Origin: Bacteroidales bacterium
GTDB lineage: Bacteria > Bacteroidota > Bacteroidia > Bacteroidales > UBA932
Length of the DNA stretch: 25,277 nt
Direction of reading: 5' to 3'
Assembly (NCBI GenBank): GCA_016295455.1
Contig: JAEDLE010000027.1
Span: forward strand, 1 to 25,277
Made by a program: the position numbers and the translations under genes. The notes below the pieces were generated by a model, which saw only the letters and a list, made by a program, of their open reading frames with translations, did no database searches and had not been told where the DNA came from. Each line of letters begins with the position of its first letter. Position 1 is the stretch's first letter. Below, one piece after another: positions 16,626-25,271 of the stretch.

Positions 16626-16688
16626 CCGGACCTTGCCTGTCACATGGCAGGCGGGCACAAAAAACCGCTTATTTTTATTCATCTTGAT

Positions 16689-16967
16689 ATGGAAGTAAAA
16701 AATGCTGTCGCCGGCACGCTTGAATCAGGAGACATAATGATTCAGATAGCACCGGCCGAGACCAAGGGACTCCACATCGACCTCGAGAGCTCAGTTGCCG
16801 CTCAGTTCGGAAGGCAAATCCGTGAAGTCATCACCGAAACACTTACAGGACTGGGCGTTGAAGACGCATCTGTCAAAGCCGTGGACAAGGGTGCACGCGA
16901 CTGCACCATCAGGGCAAGGGTTACAGCCGCCGCAGTGCGCGCGACCGGAGTCGATGTCTGGGCCTGA
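16689..16967 (+). CDS. citD: Citrate lyase acyl carrier protein (gamma subunit)
   Basis: Carries the 2'-(5''-triphosphoribosyl)-3'-dephospho-CoA-derived arm that shuttles acetyl and citryl groups between CitF and CitE. The conserved [13 protein letters not shown] (6-18) contains Ser13, the expected attachment site by alignment to E. coli CitD. The rest follows the family ([32 protein letters not shown]). The chosen ATG gives 92 aa, the normal size. An in-frame extension to 16458 would add a charged N-terminus unknown in CitD and cover the promoter, so it is rejected. It is the first gene of the run, 18 bp before citE. Acetylated holo-CitD needs CitG, CitX and CitC, all encoded downstream. Confidence 0.95.
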   Translation: MEVKNAVAGTLESGDIMIQIAPAETKGLHIDLESSVAAQFGRQIREVITETLTGLGVEDASVKAVDKGARDCTIRARVTAAAVRATGVDVWA

Positions 16968-16985
16968 ACCAATCATTCTCGCATT

Positions 16986-17879
16986 ATGGAAAGACTAAGA
17001 AGAACAATGATGTTCGTTCCCGGCAACAATCCGGGAATGATGCAGGATGCCTTCATCTACGGGCCTGACTCTATCATGCTCGACCTTGAAGACTCCGTGA
17101 AGATGTCAGAGAAGGATGCGGCCCGTCTTCTCGTTTACAATGCCCTCAAGAGCATTGACTATGGTGACACGGAAATGGTGGTCCGCATCAATCCGCTCAG
17201 TTCCCCTTACGGAAAGAAAGACGTCGAGGCCGTGGTAAAGGCAGGTGTGGACGTCATCCGTATGCCGAAGACCGAGACTGCTGACGAAGTCCGTGAGCTT
17301 GAAGCCGAGATAGAGAAGGTGGAGACCCGGCTCGGATGCCTTGGCAGGACTCAGATCATGGCTGCAATCGAGAGCGCTGAAGGAATCTGCAACGCATTCG
17401 AGATTGCAAAGGCCTCCAAGAGGATGATGGGCATAGCCCTCGGTGCCGAGGACTACACCGCCAATCTCAAGACCCAGCGCACCCCGGAGGGAACAGAACT
17501 TCTCTTCGCCCGCCAGACCATAATCGTTGCGGCGCGCGCTGCCGGGATCGACGCATTCGACACAGTATACTCCAACCTCGATGACATGGACACCTTCCGC
17601 AAGGAAGTCGAGCTCATCCACACTCTCGGATTCGACGGCAAGTCCATCATCAACCCTCGCCAGATACAGATCGTGAACGAAGTCTTCGCGCCGACCGCAA
17701 AGGCCATCGAGAAGGCAAGGAAGATCATCGCCGGCATCAAGGAAGCCGAGGCAAAGGGTTCAGGCGTCATATCAGTGAACGGAAAGATGGTTGACCGTCC
17801 TGTGGTTCTCAGGGCGCAGAGGGTAATGGAACTCGCCATCGCTTCAGGTATTTTGACAAAGGAGGAAGCATATGAGTAG
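16986..17879 (+). CDS. citE: Citrate lyase beta subunit (citryl-ACP lyase)
   Basis: Cleaves citryl-CitD into acetyl-CitD and oxaloacetate (Mg-dependent). The TIM-barrel HpcH/HpaI-like enzyme shows the CitE signatures RRTMMFVPGNNPGMM (4-18), DSIMLDLEDSV (28-38), VVRINPLSSPYG with the substrate arginine, DVIRMPKTE, and GAEDYTANLKTQRTPEG near residue 155. The 297-aa length is normal. Because it lies between citD and citF, this is a true citrate lyase subunit and not one of the stand-alone CitE-like citramalyl-CoA lyases. Its last 8 bases overlap the citF start (ATGAGTAG). An AGGAGG sequence lies just before the citF ATG, unusual in a phylum that rarely relies on Shine-Dalgarno pairing. Confidence 0.96.
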   Translation: MERLRRTMMFVPGNNPGMMQDAFIYGPDSIMLDLEDSVKMSEKDAARLLVYNALKSIDYGDTEMVVRINPLSSPYGKKDVEAVVKAGVDVIRMPKTETADEVRELEAEIEKVETRLGCLGRTQIMAAIESAEGICNAFEIAKASKRMMGIALGAEDYTANLKTQRTPEGTELLFARQTIIVAARAAGIDAFDTVYSNLDDMDTFRKEVELIHTLGFDGKSIINPRQIQIVNEVFAPTAKAIEKARKIIAGIKEAEAKGSGVISVNGKMVDRPVVLRAQRVMELAIASGILTKEEAYE

Positions 17880-19407
17880 CATAAAGGAAAGAGAGGCCCA
17901 GGTGCGCGCTGCAGCCGCAAAGATGGGCAAGGGAACATATGTGGAGGGCGAGCCGAAGAACGGAACTTTCCGCAAGGACCTCCAGAAGGAGAGCTCCAAG
18001 ATCGTGACCCTCGAGGAGGCGATACGCAGGAGCGGCCTCAAGGACGGAATGACCATATCCTTCCACCATCATTTCCGTGGAGGAGACAAGGTTGTGAATA
18101 TGGTTGTCGCCAAACTTGCGGAGATGGGTTTCAGGAACCTCACCGTGGCGGCATCCAGCCTTTCTGACGTACACGCTCCGCTCATCGAGCACATAAAGAA
18201 CGGCGTGGTCACCAAACTCATCACCTCAGGACTCCGCGGTGAGCTCGCGAACGAGATTTCACACGGCCTGATGGAAGAGCCTGTAGTGTTCCGCAGCCAC
18301 GGAGGACGCGGAAGCGCAATCGCCAACGGCGACCTCCATATCGACGTGGCCTTCCTCGGCGCATCATCCTGCGACCCTGCCGGAAACGCCTGCGGATACT
18401 CCCGCTCCGAGAACGCGAAGTCAATCTGCGGCTCCCTCGGTTATGCCCTTCCTGACGCGCAGTACGCCGACAAGGTGGTCATCCTCACCGACGACCTCGT
18501 GGACTATCCGAACACCCCGAACTCCATCTCGGAGCGCAACGTGGACTACGTCGTGGTTGTGGATTCGGTTGGAGATTCATCCAAGATTTCATCAGGTGCC
18601 ATCCGTGACACCAAGAACCCTAGGGACATACTGCTCGCGCAGACCGCAGCCAAGGTAATCATCAACAGCGGATACTTCAAGGAAGGCTTCTCCATCCAGA
18701 CCGGTTCCGGCGGAGCATCCCTCGCAGCTGTCAAGTACATACGCGAGAGCATGATAGAGAAGGGCATACACGCAAGCTACGCCCTCGGCGGAATCACCGC
18801 GCATATGGTGAAGATGCACGAGGAAGGCCTCATCGAGCGCCTCATCGACGTGCAGTCCTTCGACAAGGTCGCTGCCGAATCCCTCAGGAAGAACCCGTTC
18901 CACAAGGAGGTTTCCGCAAATGAATATGCCAGCGCGGACGAGCCGGGTTCAGCAGTGCACTATCTTGACATGGTGATACTCTCCGCCCTCGAGGTTGACG
19001 TGAACTTCAACGTGAACGTGCTTGTGGGCAGCGACGGCATCATCCGCGGCGCCATCGGCGGACACCCTGACACTGCCGCTGACTCAGCGCTCTCGATCAT
19101 CGTCTGCCCTCTGCTCCGCGGACGCATCCCTTGCGTCGTGGACGAGGTCACCACACTCATCACCCCGGGCTCAACCGTGGATGTGGTCGTTACCGAATAT
19201 GGCATCGCGGTCAACCCTCGCCGTCCTGAGATTGCTGAACGCCTCAAGGCAGCAGGCCTGAAGGTTGTGGATATCCACTGCCTCAAGGATATGGCTCTCA
19301 AGGCTATAGGCAATCCTGACCCGCTTCCGTTCGGAGACAAGGTTGTCGGAGTTGTGATGAACCGCGACGGGTCCGTACAGGATGTCATAATGAACATTGT
19401 TGATTAG
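17872..19407 (+). CDS. citF: Citrate lyase alpha subunit (citrate:acetyl-ACP transferase)
   Basis: Exchanges the acetyl group on CitD for citrate, releasing acetate and forming citryl-CitD. The 511-aa protein has the family's two CoA-transferase-like halves. Typical stretches are ISFHHHFRGGDKVVNMV (about 62-78), LITSGLRGELANEIS, FRSHGGRGSAI, QTGSGGASLAAVKYI, YALGGITAHMVKMHEEGLI and IGGHPDTAADSA. Length and order agree with CitF of citrate-fermenting bacteria. Translation is coupled to citE by the 8-base overlap. After its stop there is a gap of 62 bp to the chosen citX start, with a weak inverted repeat around GATGGCAGGATATCCGCC but no terminator T-run. Confidence 0.96.
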   Translation: MSSIKEREAQVRAAAAKMGKGTYVEGEPKNGTFRKDLQKESSKIVTLEEAIRRSGLKDGMTISFHHHFRGGDKVVNMVVAKLAEMGFRNLTVAASSLSDVHAPLIEHIKNGVVTKLITSGLRGELANEISHGLMEEPVVFRSHGGRGSAIANGDLHIDVAFLGASSCDPAGNACGYSRSENAKSICGSLGYALPDAQYADKVVILTDDLVDYPNTPNSISERNVDYVVVVDSVGDSSKISSGAIRDTKNPRDILLAQTAAKVIINSGYFKEGFSIQTGSGGASLAAVKYIRESMIEKGIHASYALGGITAHMVKMHEEGLIERLIDVQSFDKVAAESLRKNPFHKEVSANEYASADEPGSAVHYLDMVILSALEVDVNFNVNVLVGSDGIIRGAIGGHPDTAADSALSIIVCPLLRGRIPCVVDEVTTLITPGSTVDVVVTEYGIAVNPRRPEIAERLKAAGLKVVDIHCLKDMALKAIGNPDPLPFGDKVVGVVMNRDGSVQDVIMNIVD

Positions 19408-19469
19408 TTTCCGGGGATGGCAGGATATCCGCCTGCCATCCCGTGGAAATACATACAGACAGATACCAG

Positions 19470-19973
19470 ATGGAGATAACGCTTGACCAACTTCTGGCAA
19501 GCCGTGAGGTCAGAGCTTCCTTCCAGAGGGAACTTCTTCAGAAGTACCCGGGGGAGACTCTTGTCTGTCTCACGGTAGTCATGCCGGGAACTGTCAAGCG
19601 CAATGCCCAGTCCCTGATAATCTCACAGGCTGCACTCTGTGCCCTTATCGCAAGGTTCAGAAGCGACATGGTGAGCATACAGACCAGGGATCTGCCTACC
19701 GGTTTCGAAGCATATCTGCTCACTTCGCTGTCCCCCGGGGACGCGAAGCGGGCAGTTTGTGAATTGGAAGACACCCATCCGCTCGGAAGGCTTTTCGATA
19801 TGGACGTGATACTGCCCGACGGCACTCCGATGTCCAGAGATGCCGTAGGCCTTCCCCAGCGCAGCTGCCTGCTCTGCGGCAACCCGGCACGCTACTGTAT
19901 GCGCAACCGGACCCACAGCACGGAGGAACTGCTGGAAAGAATAGACACGCTTGTCAAGGAATATGTGCGCTAA
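19470..19973 (+). CDS. citX: Apo-citrate lyase phosphoribosyl-dephospho-CoA transferase
   Basis: Transfers the prosthetic group made by CitG onto the CitD serine. Family features are the N-terminus ITLDQLLASREVRASFQ followed by VCLTVVMPGTVKRN, the HPLGRLFDMDVI motif (103-114), and the cysteine-containing end RSCLLCGNPARYCMRNRTHS (131-150). I chose ATG 19470 (167 aa) because CitX proteins begin with this segment; an in-frame GTG at 19443 would add nine unconserved residues. The end overlaps the citCG start by 11 bases, so translation is probably coupled. This is a separate CitX, unlike the CitX-CitG fusion known in Haemophilus. Confidence 0.92.
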   Translation: MEITLDQLLASREVRASFQRELLQKYPGETLVCLTVVMPGTVKRNAQSLIISQAALCALIARFRSDMVSIQTRDLPTGFEAYLLTSLSPGDAKRAVCELEDTHPLGRLFDMDVILPDGTPMSRDAVGLPQRSCLLCGNPARYCMRNRTHSTEELLERIDTLVKEYVR

Positions 19974-21699
19974 CCACCATATCAGCGTCCTGCCTTTGTC
20001 GCTCCCTTCCGTGAGGAAGAGGGTGGAGGACTTCCTCGCCGCAAACGGCCTGAGGCTGGATCCTGTCGACTGCTACGTGGCAATCACCCGGAGCGAGGAC
20101 AGCGACGCGATTCTTGCAGGCGGAGGGCTCAGCGGAAATGTCATAAAATGTGTGGCCGTCTCGGACGAGGCAAGGAGCGAAGGCCTGACCAACAAACTCA
20201 TCTCCCAGCTGATTTCGATAGCCGGGGAGAAAGGATACAGCACGGTAAAACTCTTCACGAAACCGTCGAATGTCAGAATCTTCTCGAGCCTGGGCTTCAG
20301 TCTGCTGGCCGAAGCCGGCGAGGCTGTGCTGATGGAAAACGGGCTCGGCGGTCTGGACTCTTACCTGCGATACCTGCGCGGGCTCAGGAGAGAAGGGCGC
20401 AACGGAGCCATAGTGATGAACGCCAATCCGTTCACCCGCGGTCACCGCTACCTTGTGAGCACTGCGGCATCCCGTGTGGACAATCTCTACGTCATCGTGG
20501 TCAGGGAAGACCTCTCCAGGTTTCCATATTCCGAAAGGAAGGCCATGGTGGAGGCGGGCTGTGCCGGCATAGAGGGGGTGACGGTCTGCGAAGGCAGCGA
20601 CTACGCCATTTCGGCAGCGACCTTCCCGACCTACTTCCTCAAGAAGCCCGATACGGCGTCTGACACCCAGATGACCCTTGACATAGACCTGTTCATCAGG
20701 CATATAGCTCCGGCCCTGGGAGTCAGCGTGCGCTTTGCAGGCAGCGAACCTTCGGATATGCTGACCTCAAGCTACAATGCCCGCATGGCAGAGCAGCTTC
20801 CACGGGGAGGCATAGACTTCGTCGAAATCCCGCGTCTGGAGGAGGACGGGGTGGCGGTCAGCGCGAGCGCTCTCCGGAAGTGCCTGGACGGTGGTGATCT
20901 GGCGGGAGCAGTCAGGTTGGCATATACATCAAGTTTGCCCTTTCTGCTTGCCGATCTCGCCTGCAAGGCTTTGAATGAAGAACTGGATACCACTCCGAAG
21001 CCGGGGCTGGTGGACAGGAATGGAAGCGGAGCTCACAAGGATATGGATTATGCTCTGATGCTCAGGAGTATAGCTGCTTTGAGGCCGTATTTTGCGAGGC
21101 TTGCTGCGGAGGCGGAGGAAGGCATCGATGTGGAGGAGGTGCGTGCGGCCGGGATTGAAGCCGAGGAGGCAATGCTCAGGGCGACGGGAGGCGTGAATAC
21201 CCACAAGGGAGCCCTGTTCTGTCTCGGACTTACGCTCGCAGCCGCTTCCAGACTGATACGCAGGGACGGAAAAGTGTGCGGAGAAGCGCTCCGCGCGGAG
21301 ATATCGGCCACGGCAGCCGGGATAGCCCTCTCGCAGGGGACCCACGGAGGCGAGGCCGTAAGGAAATACAAGGTGGCGGGAGCCCTTGAAAATGCCCGTG
21401 AGGCATATCCCGCACTGTTCGCCGACTGGCTCCCGTATTACAGGAGTCTCGGACAGGACCCCTGGCGCAACCACAGGACACTGCTCAGGATAATGTCCGT
21501 GCTCGACGACACGAATGTACTCCACAGGAACGGACCGGAGGAGCTGGAAAGGGTCAAGGCGGAAGCTGCAGCCCTTGCCGGCGATTTCAGCGTTGACGGC
21601 CTGGAGGAACTTGACAGAAACTACATCGCCCGGAACACATCCCCCGGCGGGAGCGCCGATATGCTGTCCCTGACGATATTGATATCACTATTATATTAA
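19963..21699 (+). CDS. citC-citG: Fused citrate lyase ligase (CitC) and triphosphoribosyl-dephospho-CoA synthase (CitG)
   Basis: One 578-aa polypeptide joins two maturation enzymes. The CitC half acetylates the prosthetic-group thiol of citrate lyase using ATP and acetate. It has a GNAT-like N-terminal domain (about 60-120, KCVAVSDEARSEGLTNKLI) and a nucleotidyltransferase domain with NANPFTRGHRYL (153-164), FAGSEPSD (258-265) and SASALRKCL (300-308). The CitG half, from about 325, makes the prosthetic-group precursor from ATP and dephospho-CoA. Its signatures are TPKPGLVDRNGSGAHKDMD (344-362), RATGGVNTHKGALF (406-419), QGTHGGEAVRKYKVAGA (458-474), DDTNVLHR (515-522) and RNTSPGGSADMLSLT (557-571). 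No stop or frameshift separates the halves. The start is ATG 19963; an in-frame TTG at 19951 is less likely. The CitG half has a short N-terminus but keeps all core motifs. Confidence 0.93.
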   Translation: MCANHHISVLPLSLPSVRKRVEDFLAANGLRLDPVDCYVAITRSEDSDAILAGGGLSGNVIKCVAVSDEARSEGLTNKLISQLISIAGEKGYSTVKLFTKPSNVRIFSSLGFSLLAEAGEAVLMENGLGGLDSYLRYLRGLRREGRNGAIVMNANPFTRGHRYLVSTAASRVDNLYVIVVREDLSRFPYSERKAMVEAGCAGIEGVTVCEGSDYAISAATFPTYFLKKPDTASDTQMTLDIDLFIRHIAPALGVSVRFAGSEPSDMLTSSYNARMAEQLPRGGIDFVEIPRLEEDGVAVSASALRKCLDGGDLAGAVRLAYTSSLPFLLADLACKALNEELDTTPKPGLVDRNGSGAHKDMDYALMLRSIAALRPYFARLAAEAEEGIDVEEVRAAGIEAEEAMLRATGGVNTHKGALFCLGLTLAAASRLIRRDGKVCGEALRAEISATAAGIALSQGTHGGEAVRKYKVAGALENAREAYPALFADWLPYYRSLGQDPWRNHRTLLRIMSVLDDTNVLHRNGPEELERVKAEAAALAGDFSVDGLEELDRNYIARNTSPGGSADMLSLTILISLLY

Positions 21700-21719
21700 C
21701 TAAATTCATTCTCACTATT

Positions 21720-23963
21720 ATGGTAGAATTGATTCCACACGGTGTTTATCTTCTGGATGGCAAGACGGTAGTGACCGATGCCACCGGAATGCCATCTTCT
21801 GATGAGTCCCGCGAAAACACTATCACCTACGGAATCCTCCGTGCTCATGACGTCGAAGGCGGAACCGGCAAGAAAATGCGCATCAGATTCGATGCAATGG
21901 TTTCCCACGACATCACTTATGTGGGCATCATCCAGACTGCGCGTGCGAGCGGACTTGAAAAGTTCCCTATCCCGTATGCGATGACCAACTGCCACAACTC
22001 CCTCTGTGCAGTGGGCGGAACAATCAATGAGGACGACCATGTGTTCGGTCTCTCAGCCGCCAAGAAATACGGCGGTATCTATGTGCCTGCCAACCAGGCC
22101 GTCATTCACCAGTACGCACGTGAGGCTCTGACCAAGTGCGGCAATATGATTCTCGGTTCCGACAGCCATACCCGTTATGGTTCACTCGGAAATATGGGTG
22201 TGGGAGAAGGCGGCGGCGAGCTCGTGAAGCAGCTCCTCCGCAATACCTGGGACATCAATGCACCTGAGGTTGTGCTCGTATGGCTCGAGGGCAAGCCACG
22301 CAGGGGAGTAGGTCCTCACGACGTTGCCATATCCCTCGTCAAGGCTGTGTTCGAGAGCGGTTTTGTCAAGAACAAGGTTCTCGAGTTCGCAGGTCCTGGC
22401 GTTGCCGAGCTTCCTGTCGATTTCCGTAACGGCGTTGACGTGATGACCACAGAGACCACCTGTCTGAGCTCAATCTGGGTTACCGACTCCAAGGTCGAGG
22501 ACTACTACAAGATGCACGGACGTCCTGAGGCATACCGCAAGCTCGAGCCGGGCAAGGTCGCATACTATGACAGCATGATCAGGATCGACCTCTCCACCCA
22601 GGAGTCAATGATCGCCCTTCCTTTCCACCCATCCAACGCATATACCATCCACGAGCTTCAGGCAGACCCTGAGAGGATACTCCGCTCGATCGAAGAGGAT
22701 GCAAGGAACCGTTTCGGCGACAAGATCCAGATCGACCTCGTAAGCAAGATCAGGAACGGCAAGGTATGTGCAGACCAGGCTCTCATCGCAGGCTGCTCCG
22801 GAGGTACCTATGACAACCTTAGCGAGGCTGCATCCATAATGAAGGGCAAGTCAATCGGAAACGACTACTTCACGATGTCTGCATATCCTCAGTCAACTCC
22901 TGTATATCTTGCAACCACACGCAACCATATCGCAGAGGAACTCCTCGAGGCCGGCGTGGTCATCAAGCCTGCTTTCTGCGGACCTTGCTTCGGTGCGGGT
23001 GACGTGCCTTCAAACAACGGCTTCTCAATCCGTCACACCACACGTAACTTCCCTAACCGTGAAGGCTCCAAGCCGGGTCAGGGCCAGATCTCTCTCGTAT
23101 CCCTCATGGACGCACGCTCCATCGCTGCCACCGCTGTCAACGGCGGCGTGATCACCGCAGCTACGGACATCGAGTACGAAGATACCCACAAGCCTTATGA
23201 ATATGACGGCAGGATCTACAACAGCCGTATCTACAACGGATATGGCAAGGCCGACGAGTCAGTTGCCCTGCGCTACGGACCGAACATCAAGGACTGGCCG
23301 AAGATGTATCCTATGGAGGAGAATATGCTTGTCGAGCTCGCAGCTGTCATCCACGACCCTGTGACCACCACCGATGAGCTCATCCCTTCAGGTGAGACCT
23401 CAAGCTACCGTTCAAACCCTCTCAAGCTTTCAGAGTTTGCTCTCTCACGCCGTGTGCCTGAGTATGTCGGCATAAGCAAGAGGATTCAGGCTCAGGATCT
23501 TGAGCGCCGTGCAGGCAATGTCCCTCAGAACGTGGCAGATGCTCTCGCGAAGGTTGGTGCATGCGCTTGCAACACCTCATTCGGCTCATGCGTATTCGCA
23601 AACAAGCCTGGTGACGGTTCCGCCCGCGAGCAGGCCGCTTCCTGCCAGAAGGTGCTCGGCGGCGACGCCAACATCTGCTATGAATATGCTACCAAGCGTT
23701 ACCGCAGCAACTGCATCAACTGGGGTATCGTTCCTTTCACCATCTCCAAGGACACTCCGTTCGACTACAAGCCTGGCGACTTCGTGTTCGTTCCGGGTCT
23801 GCGTGACGCCATCCTTGCGGGCAAGGAGGAGATCGATGCCAAGGTTATCTGCGCTGACGGTGTCAAGGATATCCACCTTTATTTCCAGAACCTCACGGCG
23901 GACGAGAGGGACATCCTTTCAAAGGGTTGCCTCATGAACTACTATGCGGCTCAGAAGAAATAA
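21720..23963 (+). CDS. acn: Aconitate hydratase (Bacteroides-type aconitase)
   Basis: Interconverts citrate and isocitrate through cis-aconitate using a [4Fe-4S] cluster. The 747-aa protein has the aconitase layout: MTNCHNSLCAVGG (88-100), ILGSDSHTRYGSLGNMGVGEGG (144-165), and cluster ligands Cys359 in AGCSGG and Cys420/Cys423 in FCGPCFGAG. A swivel domain follows, with YRSNCINWGIVPF near the end. It resembles the aconitase I remember from Bacteroides more than AcnA or AcnB of E. coli. It starts 20 bp after the citCG stop with no terminator, so it appears to be in the same transcript. Codon use shifts here toward CGT, CCT, GTT and GCT, suggesting higher expression than the cit maturation genes. 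The direction of flux is not set by the sequence. Confidence 0.94.
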   Translation: MVELIPHGVYLLDGKTVVTDATGMPSSDESRENTITYGILRAHDVEGGTGKKMRIRFDAMVSHDITYVGIIQTARASGLEKFPIPYAMTNCHNSLCAVGGTINEDDHVFGLSAAKKYGGIYVPANQAVIHQYAREALTKCGNMILGSDSHTRYGSLGNMGVGEGGGELVKQLLRNTWDINAPEVVLVWLEGKPRRGVGPHDVAISLVKAVFESGFVKNKVLEFAGPGVAELPVDFRNGVDVMTTETTCLSSIWVTDSKVEDYYKMHGRPEAYRKLEPGKVAYYDSMIRIDLSTQESMIALPFHPSNAYTIHELQADPERILRSIEEDARNRFGDKIQIDLVSKIRNGKVCADQALIAGCSGGTYDNLSEAASIMKGKSIGNDYFTMSAYPQSTPVYLATTRNHIAEELLEAGVVIKPAFCGPCFGAGDVPSNNGFSIRHTTRNFPNREGSKPGQGQISLVSLMDARSIAATAVNGGVITAATDIEYEDTHKPYEYDGRIYNSRIYNGYGKADESVALRYGPNIKDWPKMYPMEENMLVELAAVIHDPVTTTDELIPSGETSSYRSNPLKLSEFALSRRVPEYVGISKRIQAQDLERRAGNVPQNVADALAKVGACACNTSFGSCVFANKPGDGSAREQAASCQKVLGGDANICYEYATKRYRSNCINWGIVPFTISKDTPFDYKPGDFVFVPGLRDAILAGKEEIDAKVICADGVKDIHLYFQNLTADERDILSKGCLMNYYAAQKK

Positions 23964-24008
23964 ATCATAGAAAACACACAAACAAATAACAATCAACTTA
24001 TTTTCACC

Positions 24009-25217
24009 ATGAAGAAAATTCAGATGACCACCCCTCTCGTGGAGATGGACGGTGACGAGATGACAAGAATCCTGTGGAAGATGATCAAGGATGAGCTCAT
24101 CCTTCCTTTCGTTGACCTCAAGTCAGAGTACTATGACCTCGGTCTTGAGTACCGTGACAAGACTTCTGACCAGGTTACCGTTGACTCTGCCAACGCTACC
24201 AAGAAGTATGGTGTTGCCGTAAAGTGCGCCACCATCACTCCTAACGTTCAGCGTATGAGCGAGTACAACCTCCACGAAATGTGGAAGAGCCCGAACGGAA
24301 CCATCCGTGCGATGCTCGACGGTACCGTATTCCGCACACCTATCACCATCCCTTCCATCCACCCTGCAGTGAAGTTCTGGAAGAAGCCTATCACCATCGC
24401 CCGTCATGCATATGGCGACGTGTACAGGGATGTCGAGATCAAGGCCAACGAGCCGGGCGTTGCAAAGCTCGTGTTCGAGGGTGAGAACGGACAGAGGGAG
24501 GAGCAGATCATCCACACCTTCAAGGGTCCAGGTGTCATCCAGGGTATGCACAACACCGACGCATCCATCCGTTCATTCGCTCACTCTTGTTTCAAGTATG
24601 CCCTTGACCTGAAGCAGACCATCTGGTTCGCGACCAAGGACACCATCTCCAAGAAGTATGACGGCCGCTTCAAGGCTATCTTCGAGGAAGTGTTCGAGGA
24701 GTACAAGGATGCATTCGAGAAGGCAGGCATCGAGTATTTCTACACCCTTATCGACGACGCAGTTGCACGCGTGATGCGCAGCGAGGGCGGCTTCATCTGG
24801 GCTTGCAAGAACTACGACGGTGACGTGATGTCCGATATGGTTTCAACCGCATTCGGTTCTCTCGCGATGATGACTTCAGTCCTCGTCAGCCCTGACGGAA
24901 AGTACGAGTATGAGGCTGCTCACGGTACCGTGACCCGCCACTACTACAAGTACCTCAAGGGAGAGGAGACCTCTACCAACCCAATGGCTACCATCTTCGC
25001 ATGGAGCGGCGCATTCCGCAAGAGGGGTGAGCTTGACAACCTTCCAGAGCTCGTTCACTACGCTGATGAGCTTGAGGCTGCCTGCTTCGACACTCTCAAC
25101 GCCGGCATCGTGACCAAGGACCTTGCCAACCTCATGGAGGGCGTGACCCCGGTTGTGAAGAATTCAGCCGACTTCCTCAAGGCTATCCGCGAGAATCTCG
25201 AGAAGAGACTTGCATAA
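24009..25217 (+). CDS. icd: NADP-dependent isocitrate dehydrogenase (eukaryote-like type)
   Basis: Interconverts isocitrate and 2-oxoglutarate + CO2 with NADP(H). The 402-aa protein closely follows the homodimeric type II family shared with eukaryotic IDH1/2: [13 protein letters not shown] (11-23), [22 protein letters not shown], the substrate arginine in [29 protein letters not shown], and [21 protein letters not shown], whose Arg-His pair marks NADP preference. It is not the E. coli Icd type. A 45-bp A-rich gap separates it from acn with no terminator. The gene ends the seven-gene run and is followed by a strong terminator, so no citrate synthase is co-transcribed downstream. Codon choice suggests high expression, as in acn. 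Confidence 0.96.
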   Translation: MKKIQMTTPLVEMDGDEMTRILWKMIKDELILPFVDLKSEYYDLGLEYRDKTSDQVTVDSANATKKYGVAVKCATITPNVQRMSEYNLHEMWKSPNGTIRAMLDGTVFRTPITIPSIHPAVKFWKKPITIARHAYGDVYRDVEIKANEPGVAKLVFEGENGQREEQIIHTFKGPGVIQGMHNTDASIRSFAHSCFKYALDLKQTIWFATKDTISKKYDGRFKAIFEEVFEEYKDAFEKAGIEYFYTLIDDAVARVMRSEGGFIWACKNYDGDVMSDMVSTAFGSLAMMTSVLVSPDGKYEYEAAHGTVTRHYYKYLKGEETSTNPMATIFAWSGAFRKRGELDNLPELVHYADELEAACFDTLNAGIVTKDLANLMEGVTPVVKNSADFLKAIRENLEKRLA

Positions 25218-25241
25218 GGACCGTCTCAGGATAATTGTTCA

Positions 25242-25271
25242 GGGGGTGACCGTCGGGTCATCCCCTTTTTT
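25242..25271 (+). terminator. Strong intrinsic terminator after icd
   Basis: A 10-bp stem (25242-25251 with 25256-25265, one G-T pair) around the loop GTCG is followed by six T residues. It closes the citD-to-icd run 24 bp after the icd stop. Confidence 0.92.

Noticed and set aside
16458..16688. In-frame N-terminal extension of citD
   Set aside because: It would add 77 charged residues not found in CitD and run over the promoter and palindrome; the ATG at 16689 gives the family's exact N-terminus.
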